Assembly: GCF_035917415.1 (NCBI RefSeq) | Contig: NZ_CP109073.1 | Location: 1,240,001-1,304,000 of the forward strand | DNA: 64,000 nt | Reading direction: 5' to 3' | Source: Streptomyces sp. NBC_01803 | Lineage (GTDB): Bacteria; Actinomycetota; Actinomycetes; Streptomycetales; Streptomycetaceae | Shown: one piece after another, positions 33,938 to 43,086 of the stretch | Position numbering within the stretch: the first letter of the stretch is position 1 | Layout of the letters: each line of letters starts with the position of its first letter | Translations under genes and position numbers: made by a program | The notes under the pieces: generated by a model | The model's database searches: none | Seen by the model: the letters and a program-made list of their open reading frames with translations, nothing else | What the model was told of the DNA's origin: nothing

Positions 33938-34806
33938 CGGCGGCCTGCCAGGAAGTCGGCGCAGAGGCGGTTGAAGAGCTCGGCGCGTTCGAACTGCACC
34001 CAGTGGCCGGTGTTGGCGACCACGTACAGGTCGCCGTTGGGCAGGCGGTCGGCCAGCATCCGGCCGCCGCTGGGACGGTTGACCTTGTCCTGGGCGCCCC
34101 ACAGCACCAGGGTGGGCACGGGCAGGCGGGCCAGGCGCTTGTCGCGGGTGAAGTCCATCCTCCAGAGGGTGCGCGGGGCGTTCGGGCCGGAGGGGCGGCG
34201 CAGCGGCGGGGAGGCGACGACCTCGGGGTCGATACTCGCCGCGTAGCGCTCGTCGATGACCGCGTCGGGGATGTCGGCGGCGTTGAAGACGAGGTACTGA
34301 CGGATGAACTTCTCCAGCTTCTCCCGCGAGGGCCCGCTGCCCGCGTAGTAGTTCAGCAGGCTGTTGAGGCCGCGTGTCGGCAGCGCGCGGGTGGTGCCGA
34401 TGCCGCCGGGACCCATGAGGACCATGCGGTCGACCCGTTCGGGGGTGTCCAGGGCCAGGCGCAGGGCGCAGGCGCCGCCGTAGGAGTTGCCGACCAGGTG
34501 CGCCTTGTCCAGGCCGAGCCGGTCGAGCAGGCCGCGGATATGGTCGGCGAGGTACCCGAACGGATCACCACCGTCGACGCCCTTGCCGCTGCGACCGTAG
34601 CCGGGCAGGTCGGGCACGATGACCCGGTGCTTCTTGGCCAACTCCCTGATGTTGCGGGAGTAGTTGGAGGCGCCGGAGGCTCCAGGACCGCCACCGTGCA
34701 GGAGCAGCACGGGCGGGCCGTCCCCGGTCTCGGCGACGAAGACCTTCTTTCCGTCGATGTCGTACAGCGATTCGCGCATCGTCGGCGGTGCGGTGTGCGT
34801 CGTCAT
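33934..34806 (-). CDS. Meta-cleavage product C-C bond hydrolase (BphD/MhpC/HsaD type)
   Basis: This is a 290-residue alpha/beta-hydrolase. LLLHGGGPGASGASNYSRNI (HGGGPGASG at 37-45) is characteristic of C-C hydrolases of ring-cleavage pathways. The nucleophile is Ser108 in LVGNSYGGA, the acid is in LVLWGAQDKVNR, and the His in VVANTGHWVQFE. ATG 34806 has GAGGA upstream; longer in-frame extension is an artefact of the overlapping monooxygenase. It hydrolyses the dioxygenase product into a carboxylic acid and 2-hydroxypenta-2,4-dienoate. It is flanked by 4-base overlap and 11-base gap, so the three genes form one operon. Confidence 0.9.
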   Translation of the reverse strand: MTTHTAPPTMRESLYDIDGKKVFVAETGDGPPVLLLHGGGPGASGASNYSRNIRELAKKHRVIVPDLPGYGRSGKGVDGGDPFGYLADHIRGLLDRLGLDKAHLVGNSYGGACALRLALDTPERVDRMVLMGPGGIGTTRALPTRGLNSLLNYYAGSGPSREKLEKFIRQYLVFNAADIPDAVIDERYAASIDPEVVASPPLRRPSGPNAPRTLWRMDFTRDKRLARLPVPTLVLWGAQDKVNRPSGGRMLADRLPNGDLYVVANTGHWVQFERAELFNRLCADFLAGRR

Positions 34807-34817
34807 CGTCTCGGTCC

Positions 34818-36398
34818 TCACGGGGCTGTCGTGGTGGTCGGGTGCGGTGCCGGGACGAACCCTTCCGGCGGCGGCGGGAGTTGGGCGCCGCTGGGCGCGG
34901 CGGCGTAGACGTAGGCGTCCGGTCGCAGGGCGAGGCTGGCCGTGCGGTGCTCGGCCAGCCAGGGCAGCAGGACGCCGTCGCTGTCGACGAGCGTGCCCTT
35001 GGCCGGCGGCGATCCCGGGGGCGAGATGGTGAGCGAGGGGACGGCCAGGCGGTTCCATGCGGGCTGGGGGGTGCTCGACGCGGCGTGCAGGAGCAGCCAG
35101 CGGCGGCCGAGCGCGTCGTCCAGCCGCACGCGTTCCCCGTCGGGCCGGATCACGAAGGGCTGGGGCACCTGGCGCCCGGCGGCCCCGGTACGCGGGCGGG
35201 CCTGAAATCCGGCGGAGTAGTGGGCGACGGGGATCCAGCTGGCGTCCTGCAGCCGGGCGTTGAAGCCGGGGATCCGGTCGAGGGCGCGCAGCGCGGAGTC
35301 CCGGACCGCCGACACCCACCGCCGCCGTTCGGTGATGATCCGCCCGACGAACACCGCCCGCCTGGTGACCTCCTTGACGTGCGGCTTGCGCTCGGCCTCG
35401 TAGCTGTCGAGCACCGTCTCCGGCAGCTCGCCGCGCAGCACGGCGTCGAGCTTCCAGCACAGGTTGGCCACGTCGCGCACCCCGGCGGCCATGCCCTGAC
35501 CGATCCACGGCGGCATGGCGTGCGCGGCGTCGCCGGCCAGGAAGACCCGGCCCATCCGGAAGCGGGCGGCGAAACGCACGTGGTGGCTGTAGACGGTGGC
35601 CCGCAGGATCTTGATGCTGTCCTTACTGATCCCGTACCGCGCCACCAGCCGGTACACCGCCTCGTCGGTGGTCAGGCTCTTCTCGTCGTCGCCCGGCAGG
35701 ATGGGGAATTCCCAGCGGTGGTGGCCCAGCGGGGTGGGGCAGTCCACGGCGGGCCGGGCCGGGTCGCAGTGGAAGCGCAGCCGGTCGTGGCCCGGCCAGG
35801 GCTTGAGCATCTCGGTGTCGATGACGACCCAGCGGTCTTCGTAGGTGCGGCCCTCGTAGCCGATGTTCAGCTGCGCCCGGGTGAGGCTGGAGCCGCCGTC
35901 GGCAGCGATGACGTACGAGGCGCGCAGGCGGTGGACCGTGTCCTCGGCGGTGCGGAACACCGTCAGCTCGACGCCGTCGGCGTCCTGGCGCAGCCGCAGG
36001 CAGTCGTGCCGCAGCAGCACCTCGACGTTCGGGTAGCGGGTGACCCCGTCGCGCAGGACCTGCTCCAGCGCCGGCTGGTAGATGAACATCTGCGGCGGGT
36101 GGCCGTGCCCGCGGCGGGTGGGGTGCGCGCTGATGAAGGACCGGCCGCGCGCGTCGACGAAGTCGATGGGCCGCTCGGTCAGCATGTCCCGCTTGAGCCG
36201 CTCGGCCAGGCCGACGCGCTGCCAGATCCGCACGACCTCCTCGTCCGTGGAGATCGCCCGGGCCCGGGAGAAGACCTCGGTGTCGCGTTCCACGACGACG
36301 ACCCGCAGGCCCATCGCCCCCAGCAGGTTCGCGGCGGTGACGCCCGTGGGTCCGTAGCCGATCACCGCCACGTCGTAGGCACTGTCTTCGCTCACCAT
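34818..36398 (-). CDS. FAD-dependent aromatic hydroxylase (MhpA-like)
   Basis: This is a 526-residue class A flavin monooxygenase. The FAD fold has VIGYGPTGVTAANLLG (GYGPTG at 14-19), the middle has YVIAADGGSSLTR, and GRVFLAGDAAHAMPPWIGQG is the GD/DAAH motif. Length and PheA/TetA_C-like C-terminal region match MhpA-type hydroxylases, which ortho-hydroxylate a phenol to a catechol using NAD(P)H. ATG 36398 or the next GTG (36395) could be used; GAGG is close to both. It is divergent from TetR with an operator between. It probably supplies the catechol opened by the dioxygenase. Confidence 0.88.
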   Translation of the reverse strand: MVSEDSAYDVAVIGYGPTGVTAANLLGAMGLRVVVVERDTEVFSRARAISTDEEVVRIWQRVGLAERLKRDMLTERPIDFVDARGRSFISAHPTRRGHGHPPQMFIYQPALEQVLRDGVTRYPNVEVLLRHDCLRLRQDADGVELTVFRTAEDTVHRLRASYVIAADGGSSLTRAQLNIGYEGRTYEDRWVVIDTEMLKPWPGHDRLRFHCDPARPAVDCPTPLGHHRWEFPILPGDDEKSLTTDEAVYRLVARYGISKDSIKILRATVYSHHVRFAARFRMGRVFLAGDAAHAMPPWIGQGMAAGVRDVANLCWKLDAVLRGELPETVLDSYEAERKPHVKEVTRRAVFVGRIITERRRWVSAVRDSALRALDRIPGFNARLQDASWIPVAHYSAGFQARPRTGAAGRQVPQPFVIRPDGERVRLDDALGRRWLLLHAASSTPQPAWNRLAVPSLTISPPGSPPAKGTLVDSDGVLLPWLAEHRTASLALRPDAYVYAAAPSGAQLPPPPEGFVPAPHPTTTTAP

Positions 36399-36426
36399 GC
36401 CGCCTCGCTGCCGTCTTCCCATTGCT

Positions 36427-36458
36427 GTAGCGTTCGCTCCAATTGTATCGATCGCTAC
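36427..36458. promoter_or_regulatory. Candidate TetR operator of the meta-cleavage locus
   Basis: GTAGCGTTCG (36427-36436) and CGATCGCTAC (36449-36458) form an inverted repeat (9 of 10 pairs) around an AT-rich 12-base centre. It lies between the divergent monooxygenase and TetR genes, where a regulator would control both arms. Confidence 0.6.
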
Positions 36459-36490
36459 GGTAAGGTGGGCGCCGGAGACGGTCAAGTGGG

Positions 36491-36535
36491 CCGGAACGAG
36501 CAGGAACCGGAACGAGCACCGAACCGGAACGAGCA
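36491..36535. repeat. Three direct repeats CCGGAACGAGCA
   Basis: Identical 12-mers occur at 36491-36502, 36507-36518 and 36524-36535, spaced 16 and 17 bases apart, in the leader of the TetR gene. They may be a binding site or slippage product. Confidence 0.8.
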
Positions 36536-36552
36536 GGAAGGGGCGCGATCGG

Positions 36553-37182
36553 ATGACCAGGCCGCGGACGGAGCGCAGAAAGCGCTCGAACGGGGTGGAG
36601 TCCCGGCAGCGCATCCTCGACGCCGCCGTGGAGATCTCCGGCGAGCGCGGGTACGAGGGCACCTCCATCGCGGCGGTCAGCGCCACGTGCGGGCTGCCCG
36701 CCAGCTCGATCTACTGGCACTTCAAGGACAAGGACGACCTGATCGCCGCGGTCATCGAGCGCAGCTTCGAGACCTGGCTCGCGGCCGTCGAGCTCCCGGG
36801 GGAGGAGACGGGCACGCTGCTGGAGCGCGTCACCGCCGTGGCCACCGGAGTGGCCAGGTCCCTGATCGACGCCCCCGACTTCCTGCGCCTGGGCCTCATG
36901 CTCGCCCTGGAGCGGCGCCCCCAGGAGCCCCGCGGCCGGACGGTGTTCCTCCAGGTCCGCGAGATCGCCCGGCAGAGGATCAGCGACAGCTTCCGGACCC
37001 TGATGCCGGACCTCGACGAGGACGCCGTGCGCACCCTCACCACCTACGCCATCGCCGGCGCCGACGGCCTGTTCGTCCAGCGGGAGATCACCGGCGACGA
37101 CATCGACCTGGTGGCGATGTTCGAACTGCACGCACGGCTGATCCACGACGCGGCCCTGCGCATGGCCCCCGGGAGCGCGTGA
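36553..37182 (+). CDS. TetR family regulator of the meta-cleavage locus
   Basis: This is a 209-residue TetR protein. The HTH reads RILDAAVEISGERGYEGTSI, AAVSATCGLPASSIYWHFKD and KDDLIAAVIERSF; the C-terminal part is a helical ligand domain. ATG 36553 has GAAGGGG upstream. The frame is open for a further 52 codons, but those encode the CCGGAACGAGCA repeats. It overlaps the hydratase gene by one base (TGATG), so it is the first gene of the plus-strand operon and likely represses both arms until a pathway metabolite binds. Confidence 0.88.
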   Translation: MTRPRTERRKRSNGVESRQRILDAAVEISGERGYEGTSIAAVSATCGLPASSIYWHFKDKDDLIAAVIERSFETWLAAVELPGEETGTLLERVTAVATGVARSLIDAPDFLRLGLMLALERRPQEPRGRTVFLQVREIARQRISDSFRTLMPDLDEDAVRTLTTYAIAGADGLFVQREITGDDIDLVAMFELHARLIHDAALRMAPGSA

Positions 37183-37970
37183 TGGCCCTGACCGCCGAAG
37201 AGCGCGAAAGGGCCGCCCGGCTGCTGCGCGAGGCCGAGCGGCACGCCGTGCCGGTGGAGCCGCTGTCCGACCTGCTGCCGGGCCTGGACCTGGCCGACGC
37301 CTACGCCATCCAGCGGGCCAACGTCGCGCGCCGGCTGGCCACGAAATCAGTCGTCGTCGGCCACAAGGTCGGCCTCACCGCCGTGGCGATGCAGAAGCTC
37401 CTCGGTGTGGACGAGCCCGACTTCGGTCACCTGCTGGACGACATGGTCCACCGCGACGGCGGCACCGTTTCCGCCACCCGCTACTGCTGTCCGCGCGTCG
37501 AGCCGGAGATCTGCTTCCGCCTCGCCCGGCCCCTGCGCGGCCCCGGGGTCACCGCCCGGGACGTCCTGGAGGCCACCGAAGCGGTGGCGCCCGCCCTGGA
37601 GATCGTCGACAGCCGGGTCCGCGACTGGAAGATCACCCTGGTCGACACGGTCGCCGACAACGCCAGCTCCGCCGGCCTGGTCCACGGCGCCTGGACGCCC
37701 CTGGACACCGTGCCCGATCTCGGCACCATCGTCGTCGACCTGCTCCTCGACGGCGCACGCGTCGCGGCGGGCAGCGGCGCCGCGGTGCTGGGCCACCCGG
37801 CCGCCGCCGTCGCCTGGCTGGCCAACACGCTCGGCTCCTTCGGCACCGCGCTGGCGCCGGGGCACCTGGTGCTGCCCGGCGCCATGACCACCGCTCCGTT
37901 CGTCACAGCCGGCCAGAGGATCGAGGCGCGCTTCAGCGCCCTCGGCCCGGTGTCGCTGACCTTCACCTAG
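37182..37970 (+). CDS. 2-Keto-4-pentenoate hydratase (MhpD/HsaE-like)
   Basis: This is a 262-residue hydratase of the fumarylacetoacetate-hydrolase-like fold. [20 protein letters not shown] starts the core, [20 protein letters not shown] carries the metal ligands (ExE motif), and [20 protein letters not shown] is the conserved C-terminal signature of 2-oxopent-4-enoate hydratases. It adds water to 2-hydroxypenta-2,4-dienoate, giving 4-hydroxy-2-oxovalerate. It shares TGATG with TetR and is followed 13 bases later by the acetaldehyde dehydrogenase gene. Confidence 0.92.
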   Translation: MALTAEERERAARLLREAERHAVPVEPLSDLLPGLDLADAYAIQRANVARRLATKSVVVGHKVGLTAVAMQKLLGVDEPDFGHLLDDMVHRDGGTVSATRYCCPRVEPEICFRLARPLRGPGVTARDVLEATEAVAPALEIVDSRVRDWKITLVDTVADNASSAGLVHGAWTPLDTVPDLGTIVVDLLLDGARVAAGSGAAVLGHPAAAVAWLANTLGSFGTALAPGHLVLPGAMTTAPFVTAGQRIEARFSALGPVSLTFT

Positions 37971-37983
37971 GAGGACCGCTCTC

Positions 37984-38943
37984 ATGCCCCCCGCTCCCGC
38001 ACCGTGGCCGGTCGCCGTCATCGGCTCCGGCAACATCGGCACCGACCTGATGATGAAGATCTCGCGCGGTTCCGGCGCGCTGACGATGGGTGCGATGGTC
38101 GGCATCGACCCCGCCTCCGACGGACTGGCCCGCGCCCGCCGGCTGGGCGTCGCCACCACGGCCGACGGCGTCGACGGGCTCCTGGCCCTGCCCGGGTTCG
38201 CGGACATCAGGGTGGTGTTCGACGCCACCTCGGCCACCGCCCACCGGGCGAACTGGGCGAAGCTGGAGCCCACCGGCGTCCGGGTCCTCGACCTCACCCC
38301 GGCCGCGGTCGGCCCGTACTGCGTGCCCGTGATCAACCTCGACGCCCACCTCGACGCCCCGAACTTGAACATGGTCACCTGCGGCGGGCAGGCCACCGTC
38401 CCCATCGCCGCGGCCGTCGCCCAGGTCGCCCCCGTCGCCTACGCGGAGATCGTCTCCTCCATCGCCGCGCTATCGGCCGGACCCGGCACCCGCGCCAATA
38501 TCGACGAGTTCACCGAGACGACCTCCCGGGCGCTGCGCGAGGTCGCCGGCGCCCGCCGCGGCAAGGCCGTGATCATCCTCAACCCGGCCGAGCCGCCGCT
38601 GCTGATGCGTAACACCGTGTACTGCCTGGTCGAGGGCGACTGCGACCACGCGGCCATCGAGAACAGCGTCCTGGCCATGGCCGACAGGGTCCGTTCCTAC
38701 GTGCCCGGCTACCGGCTCAAGCAGCAGGTGCAGTTCGACACCTACGGCCCGGACAACCCGTTGCACATCCCCACTACCGGCAAGTTCACCGGGACCAAGG
38801 TGACCGTTCTCCTCGAAGTGACCGGCGCCGCCGACTATCTGCCCGCCTACGCCGGCAACCTCGACATCATGACCTCCGCGGCCGTCGCCGCCGCCGAGCG
38901 CATCGCCCAGCACGCACAGATCACCTCCGGAGCCGCCCGATGA
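37984..38943 (+). CDS. dmpF: Acetaldehyde dehydrogenase (acetylating)
   Basis: This is a 319-residue enzyme. [20 protein letters not shown] is the NAD-binding motif, [20 protein letters not shown] carries the catalytic Cys, and [14 protein letters not shown] the conserved C-terminal region. Length and sequence match the DmpF/MhpF/BphJ group, which converts acetaldehyde, CoA and NAD+ to acetyl-CoA. It normally forms a channelled complex with the aldolase encoded by the next gene, with which it shares ATGA. GAGGA precedes the start. Confidence 0.95.
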   Translation: MPPAPAPWPVAVIGSGNIGTDLMMKISRGSGALTMGAMVGIDPASDGLARARRLGVATTADGVDGLLALPGFADIRVVFDATSATAHRANWAKLEPTGVRVLDLTPAAVGPYCVPVINLDAHLDAPNLNMVTCGGQATVPIAAAVAQVAPVAYAEIVSSIAALSAGPGTRANIDEFTETTSRALREVAGARRGKAVIILNPAEPPLLMRNTVYCLVEGDCDHAAIENSVLAMADRVRSYVPGYRLKQQVQFDTYGPDNPLHIPTTGKFTGTKVTVLLEVTGAADYLPAYAGNLDIMTSAAVAAAERIAQHAQITSGAAR

Positions 38944-39959
38944 GCCGCCTCCACATCAGCGACGTCACCCTGCGCGACGGCATGCACGCCATCCGCCACC
39001 AGTACACGGTCGACCAGGCCGTCGCCATCGCCACCGCCCTGGACGCGGCAGGGGTGGACTCCATCGAGGTCGCCCACGGCGATGGCCTGGCCGGCTCCTC
39101 CTGCGTGTACGGCTTCGGCGCGCACACCGACCTGGAGTGGATCGAGGCCGTCGCCACCGCCATCACCCGGGCCAGGGTCGCGACCCTGCTGCTGCCCGGC
39201 ATCGGCAGCGTCCACGACCTGCGTGAGGCCCACGCCGCCGGCGCGACGGTCGTCCGCGTGGCCACCCACTGCACCGAGGCCGACATCTCCGCCCAGCACA
39301 TCGCCGCCGCCCGCGCCCTGGACATGGACACCGTCGGCTTCCTGATGATGAGCCACATGACCGACCCGGCGAACCTCGCCCGACAGGCCAAGCGGATGGA
39401 GGAATACGGCGCCACCTGCGTCTACGTCGTCGACTCCGGCGGCGCGCTGCTGACGCGGGACGTCGCCGAACGGGTCGAAGCGCTGCGCCAGGCCCTCGCC
39501 CCGGACACCGAGATCGGCATCCACGCCCACCACAACCTCTCCCTGGGCGTGGCCAACTCGCTGGTCGCGGTCGAGCACGGCGCGAACCGGGTGGACGCCT
39601 CCCTGGCCGGGATGGGCGCCGGTGCGGGCAACGCACCGCTTGAGGTGTTCGTCGCCGCCGCGCAGCGCCTGGGCTGGGCCCCGGACCGCGACCTGTTCGC
39701 CCTGCAGGACGCCGCCGACGACCTCGTTCGACCGCTGCAGGACCGCCCCGTCCAGGTCGACCGGGAAACCCTCACCCTCGGTTACTCCGGCGTGTACTCA
39801 AGCTTCCTCCGCCACGCCGAGGCCGCCTCGGCCCGCTACGGCATCGACGCCCGCAGCCTGCTCGTCGAGGTCGGCAGGCGCGGCATGGTCGGCGGCCAGG
39901 AAGACATGCTCACCGACGTGGCTCTCGACCTGCTCAACGGCCAGGAGACGGCCTCATGA
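38940..39959 (+). CDS. dmpG: 4-Hydroxy-2-oxovalerate aldolase
   Basis: This is a 339-residue TIM-barrel class II aldolase. [20 protein letters not shown] contains the Arg-Asp metal and substrate site, [13 protein letters not shown] follows, and [20 protein letters not shown] supplies the HxH metal ligands. The C-terminal half has the DmpG communication domain, from [20 protein letters not shown] to [17 protein letters not shown]. It splits 4-hydroxy-2-oxovalerate to pyruvate and acetaldehyde, which passes to DmpF. ATGA overlaps exist with genes on both sides. Confidence 0.95.
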   Translation: MSRLHISDVTLRDGMHAIRHQYTVDQAVAIATALDAAGVDSIEVAHGDGLAGSSCVYGFGAHTDLEWIEAVATAITRARVATLLLPGIGSVHDLREAHAAGATVVRVATHCTEADISAQHIAAARALDMDTVGFLMMSHMTDPANLARQAKRMEEYGATCVYVVDSGGALLTRDVAERVEALRQALAPDTEIGIHAHHNLSLGVANSLVAVEHGANRVDASLAGMGAGAGNAPLEVFVAAAQRLGWAPDRDLFALQDAADDLVRPLQDRPVQVDRETLTLGYSGVYSSFLRHAEAASARYGIDARSLLVEVGRRGMVGGQEDMLTDVALDLLNGQETAS

Positions 39960-40993
39960 CCGCCGCGGCCCGGCGGGTCGACGTCCACCAGCACATCCTT
40001 CCGTCCTTCTACCGCGACCTCCTCGCCAAGGCCCGGATCGCCGAGGTGGGCGGTCGCCCGCTGCCCGACTGGAGCCCCGAGGGAGCACTTGCGCTGATGG
40101 AGCTGCTCGGCACCGCCACAGCGATCGTGTCCGTCTCCACTCCCGGCACCGGCTTCCTCACCGACCCGGCCGAGGCAGCCGCCCTGGCCAGGCGGCTCAA
40201 CGATCACTCCGCCGCCCTGGCCGACGGCCACCCCGGCCGCTTCGGATTCTTCGCCACCCTGCCGATGCCCGACGCCGCCGCGTCCGCGACCGAGGCGGAG
40301 CGGGCCCTTGACGAGCTGAGGGCCGACGGAGTCACCCTGCTGGCCAACCACCGAGGCATCTACCTGGGCAGCGGCGGCCAGGAGGAGCTGTGGCGGGCCC
40401 TCGACGACCGGGGCGCCGTGGTCTTCGTCCACCCGGCCGCCCTGCCCGCACCCGTGGTGGACGGCATCCCGCCGTTCGTCGTCGACTTCCTCCTCGACAC
40501 CACCCGGGCCGCGTACCTCCTCGTCCGCAACGGCATCGTGCGCCGCTTCCCCGGCATCCGGTTCATCCTCAGCCACGCCGGCGGCGTCGTGCCCTACGCC
40601 TCCCACCGCATGGCCCTCGCGATCGCAGGCGAATCGGGCCGCAGCCCCCTGGATGTCATGGACGACTTCCGCGCCTTCTTCTTCGACACCGCCCTGTCAT
40701 CCTCCCCCGCCGCCCTGCCCACCCTCCTCGCCTTCGCGCGTCCCGGCCACGTCCTGTTCGGCAGCGACTGGCCCTTCGCCCCGACGCCCGCCGGCCAGTA
40801 CTTCGCCACCGGCCTCGACACCCACGTCAGCCCCGACACCCTGACCGCCGTCAACCGCGCCAACGCCGAAATCCTCTTCCCCCGCCTGGCCGCCACCCCC
40901 GCGCCGCAGCCGGCCCGACCGGTTTCCCGACGACTGCGTCAGTCCGCCAAGCGGGCCGCCGCCCGCCTCGCGTTTCGACTCGTCCAACCCTGA
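39956..40993 (+). CDS. ACMSD-type amidohydrolase / decarboxylase (possible 6-methylsalicylate-type decarboxylase)
   Basis: This 345-residue metal-dependent (amidohydrolase_2) enzyme has [18 protein letters not shown] (HxH metal ligands), [12 protein letters not shown] and [20 protein letters not shown] (His), and [16 protein letters not shown] (Asp) as its metal site. The [16 protein letters not shown] and GSDWPFAP wording is that of non-oxidative decarboxylases related to ACMSD and 6-methylsalicylate decarboxylase. It shares ATGA with the aldolase. In this operon it would decarboxylate an aromatic acid to a phenol that enters the monooxygenase step. The substrate is inference. Confidence 0.82.
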   Translation: MTAAARRVDVHQHILPSFYRDLLAKARIAEVGGRPLPDWSPEGALALMELLGTATAIVSVSTPGTGFLTDPAEAAALARRLNDHSAALADGHPGRFGFFATLPMPDAAASATEAERALDELRADGVTLLANHRGIYLGSGGQEELWRALDDRGAVVFVHPAALPAPVVDGIPPFVVDFLLDTTRAAYLLVRNGIVRRFPGIRFILSHAGGVVPYASHRMALAIAGESGRSPLDVMDDFRAFFFDTALSSSPAALPTLLAFARPGHVLFGSDWPFAPTPAGQYFATGLDTHVSPDTLTAVNRANAEILFPRLAATPAPQPARPVSRRLRQSAKRAAARLAFRLVQP

Positions 40994-41085
40994 GCCGGCG
41001 AGAGGCACGCCCCTGATGCCCCCTCGCCCCCGCCGGAACCACGGGAATCGAGAACACCGGGCAGGCTGTCGCCCACCGGGCGCGC

Positions 41086-41160
41086 CGAGCACCGAGCACC
41101 GAGCACCGAGCACCGAGCACCGAGCACCGAGCACCGAGCACCGAGCACCGAGCACCGAGC
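41086..41160. repeat. Heptamer tandem array, CGAGCAC x ~10.7
   Basis: Period-7 repeats of CGAGCAC run without interruption from 41086 to 41160, between the convergent decarboxylase and DctA genes. It is a perfect microsatellite-like array and likely to vary between isolates. Confidence 0.95.
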
Positions 41161-41293
41161 GAGGGTAGCTCCGGGTGCCCCCTGATCCACCCCTGACACC
41201 AGAGGGATCGGCGGTGTGGCCCGCGTGTTCCCCCGGAAACCCCCTCGCGCGCACACCTTCTCCGGGAATCTGGCCCCCGCGCGCACGGCGGAT

Positions 41294-41329
41294 GGCCGCC
41301 TCCCCCGCACGGGAACGGGGGAGGCGGCC
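41294..41329. terminator. Hairpin between convergent genes
   Basis: GGCCGCCTCCCCC (41294-41306) and GGGGGAGGCGGCC (41317-41329) are perfect 13-base arms around a 10-base loop, 23 bases past the symporter stop. It probably terminates the minus-strand gene and may stop plus-strand transcripts too. Confidence 0.65.
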
Positions 41330-41351
41330 GGTTGGGGCGCCGAGGGGGCGA

Positions 41352-42710
41352 TCAGTGAGCGGGGACCGCCTCGGCCGGGGGCGTCCGGGTGCCGTCGCCG
41401 TCCGTGTCCGCGTCGTCCAGGTCGTCCAGGTCGTCGAACTCGGGCTCGATCTGGCCGGAGAGCACCTTCTGGGCGCGCTCGGTGTCGAGCATGCCCTCCC
41501 ACCGGGCGACGACGAAGGTGGCCACACAGTTGCCCAGGAGGTTGGTCACGACGCGCATCGTGTCCATCAGGCGGTCCGCGCCCAGCATCAGCGCGACCAC
41601 GCCCACCGGGAGCACGTCCAGCGCGGTGACCGTCGCGGACAGCGCGAGCAGGGCCGAGCCGGGGATGCCCGCCATGCCCTTGGAGCTGAGCATCAGCACC
41701 AGGACCACGGTGATCTGCTGGCCGATGCTGAGATCGACGCCGACCGCCTGGGCCATGAAGAGGATGGCCAGCGAGAGGTAGATGGAGGCGCCGTCCAGGT
41801 TGAACGAGTAGCCGGTCGGCAGCACCAGGCCGGTCGGCGCGGGGGCGCACCCGGCGGCCCGCAGCTTCCGCATGAGCTGGGGCATCACGGACTCGCTGGA
41901 CGCGGTGGCCACAGCCAGGGACAGCTCGGCGCGGATGAAGACCATCCACCGCCACAGGCTCACTCCGGTGAACACCCGCAGCAGCACGCCCAGCAGCAGG
42001 ATGAACGCGAGGCCGGCGCCGTAACAGGCGGCGATCAGCTTGCCGTAGGAGGAGAGCGCGTCGAGCCCGTACTGACCGATGAGGTACGCGGCCGAGCCGA
42101 AGGCGGCGATGGGCGCGAGCCGCATCACGTAGCCGATGAGCTTGAAGATGACCTCGTTGGCCTGGTCGATCAGTGAGAAGACCTGCGGTACCCGGTTCCG
42201 TCCCAGGTGCAGCAGCGCGGTGCCGCACAGCACGGCGAGCAGCAGGACCTGGAGGAGGCTGTTCTCCGCGAACGCGCCCACGGCGCTCACGGGGATGATC
42301 TCCATGATGAAGCCGGAGACACCGGGCAGGTGGTTCCCGGCGGTGGCCTCGTCCACGGCGCTGGCGTCCAGCACGGGGTCCCCGCCGGCGAAGCCGGCCC
42401 CGGGGCGCACGACGTTGCCGACGACCAGGCCGAGCAGCAGCGCGACCGTGGTGACGAGCTCGAACCAGATGAGCGCCTTGACGCCGATGCGGCCGACCGA
42501 CCTGAGGTCGCCGGCCTTGGCTATGCCCATCACCACGACACAGAAGACAAGAGGCGAGATGACCATCTTGATGAGGCGCAGGAAGCCGTCACCGAGCAGC
42601 TTGAACGTGTCGGCGGTGTCCGGCCAGACGACGCCGGTGGCGATGCCGAGGAGGACGGCGATGATGACGTGCGCGAACGGGGAGCGCAGCAGAGCGGTAC
42701 TTCTGTGCAT
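41352..42710 (-). CDS. dctA: C4-dicarboxylate symporter (DctA family)
   Basis: This 452-residue sodium/proton:dicarboxylate symporter has about eight membrane helices plus hairpin loops. GDGFLRLIKMVISPLVFCVV, GYSFNLDGASIYLSLAILFM and SSKGMAGIPGSALLALSATV match the DAACS/DctA signature, and LMDTMRVVTNLLGNCVATFV the substrate-binding helix 8. The C-terminus is acidic (DLDDLDDADTDGDG). It imports succinate, fumarate or malate, fitting uptake of TCA-type acids near a catabolic operon. A 13-base palindrome 15 bases upstream of the ATG is a candidate operator. Confidence 0.9.
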   Translation of the reverse strand: MHRSTALLRSPFAHVIIAVLLGIATGVVWPDTADTFKLLGDGFLRLIKMVISPLVFCVVVMGIAKAGDLRSVGRIGVKALIWFELVTTVALLLGLVVGNVVRPGAGFAGGDPVLDASAVDEATAGNHLPGVSGFIMEIIPVSAVGAFAENSLLQVLLLAVLCGTALLHLGRNRVPQVFSLIDQANEVIFKLIGYVMRLAPIAAFGSAAYLIGQYGLDALSSYGKLIAACYGAGLAFILLLGVLLRVFTGVSLWRWMVFIRAELSLAVATASSESVMPQLMRKLRAAGCAPAPTGLVLPTGYSFNLDGASIYLSLAILFMAQAVGVDLSIGQQITVVLVLMLSSKGMAGIPGSALLALSATVTALDVLPVGVVALMLGADRLMDTMRVVTNLLGNCVATFVVARWEGMLDTERAQKVLSGQIEPEFDDLDDLDDADTDGDGTRTPPAEAVPAH

Positions 42711-42725
42711 GCGAATCCTTCAAGG

Positions 42726-42738
42726 CGGAATTATTCCG
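42726..42738. promoter_or_regulatory. 13-base palindrome upstream of dctA
   Basis: CGGAATTATTCCG is a perfect palindrome centred on one T (42732), about 15 bases before the dctA start codon. The AT-rich core in a high-GC region fits a regulator operator. Confidence 0.5.
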
Positions 42739-42976
42739 TCAAGCGGAGGGGAGATTCCGCATATCGTCACCCAGGTGCGTTCCGCGTGTGAAACGGGAGC
42801 ATGACGCGGGCGTTTCGCCCGGCGCCATCCGCTCATCCGGCGCCACAAGACCTATCGGCCGTACTCACGCCGTGAGCAGGAGGACGCCCCTCCGCCGACA
42901 GGCGGCCTGGGCTGGCCGAGTGTCGAACTTCCCTTTCGTAACGGCCCTGTTGGGGCGGCGTGCGAGGGAGGGCGCG

Positions 42977-43086
42977 ATGACGGCGGACGTGTTGGACGAG
43001 GGCTTCTTCACGGACCCGCACCCGGCGTACCGGCGGTGACGGGAGGAGGGCGGCGCCCGCCGCGTGATGAATTGCACGGCCGCTCC
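42977..43086 (+). pseudogene. Cytochrome P450 N-terminal remnant
   Basis: An ATG at 42977 with GGGAGG at 42966-42971 begins MTADVLDEGFFTDPHPAYRR, the usual start of a bacterial P450 (xxFFxDPyPAYxxLR). A TGA at 43037 interrupts the frame; the codons after it (REEGGARRV) continue the P450 pattern for a few residues before all similarity ends near 43060-43086, where LysR sequence begins. It is a broken gene start. See the second P450 remnant at 50317. Confidence 0.6.

Larger units (their letters stand above)
40994..41351. other. Intergenic region between convergent genes
   Basis: The spacer between the decarboxylase and the symporter gene holds the heptamer array and a terminator hairpin. No gene is supported in it. 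Confidence 0.6.

Noticed and set aside
34788..37970. A 1060-residue frame across the monooxygenase, TetR and hydratase
   Set aside because: Only the last 262 residues (hydratase from 37182) look like protein; the rest is antisense shadow.
41086..41160. CRISPR array
   Set aside because: The repeat period is 7 bases with no spacers.
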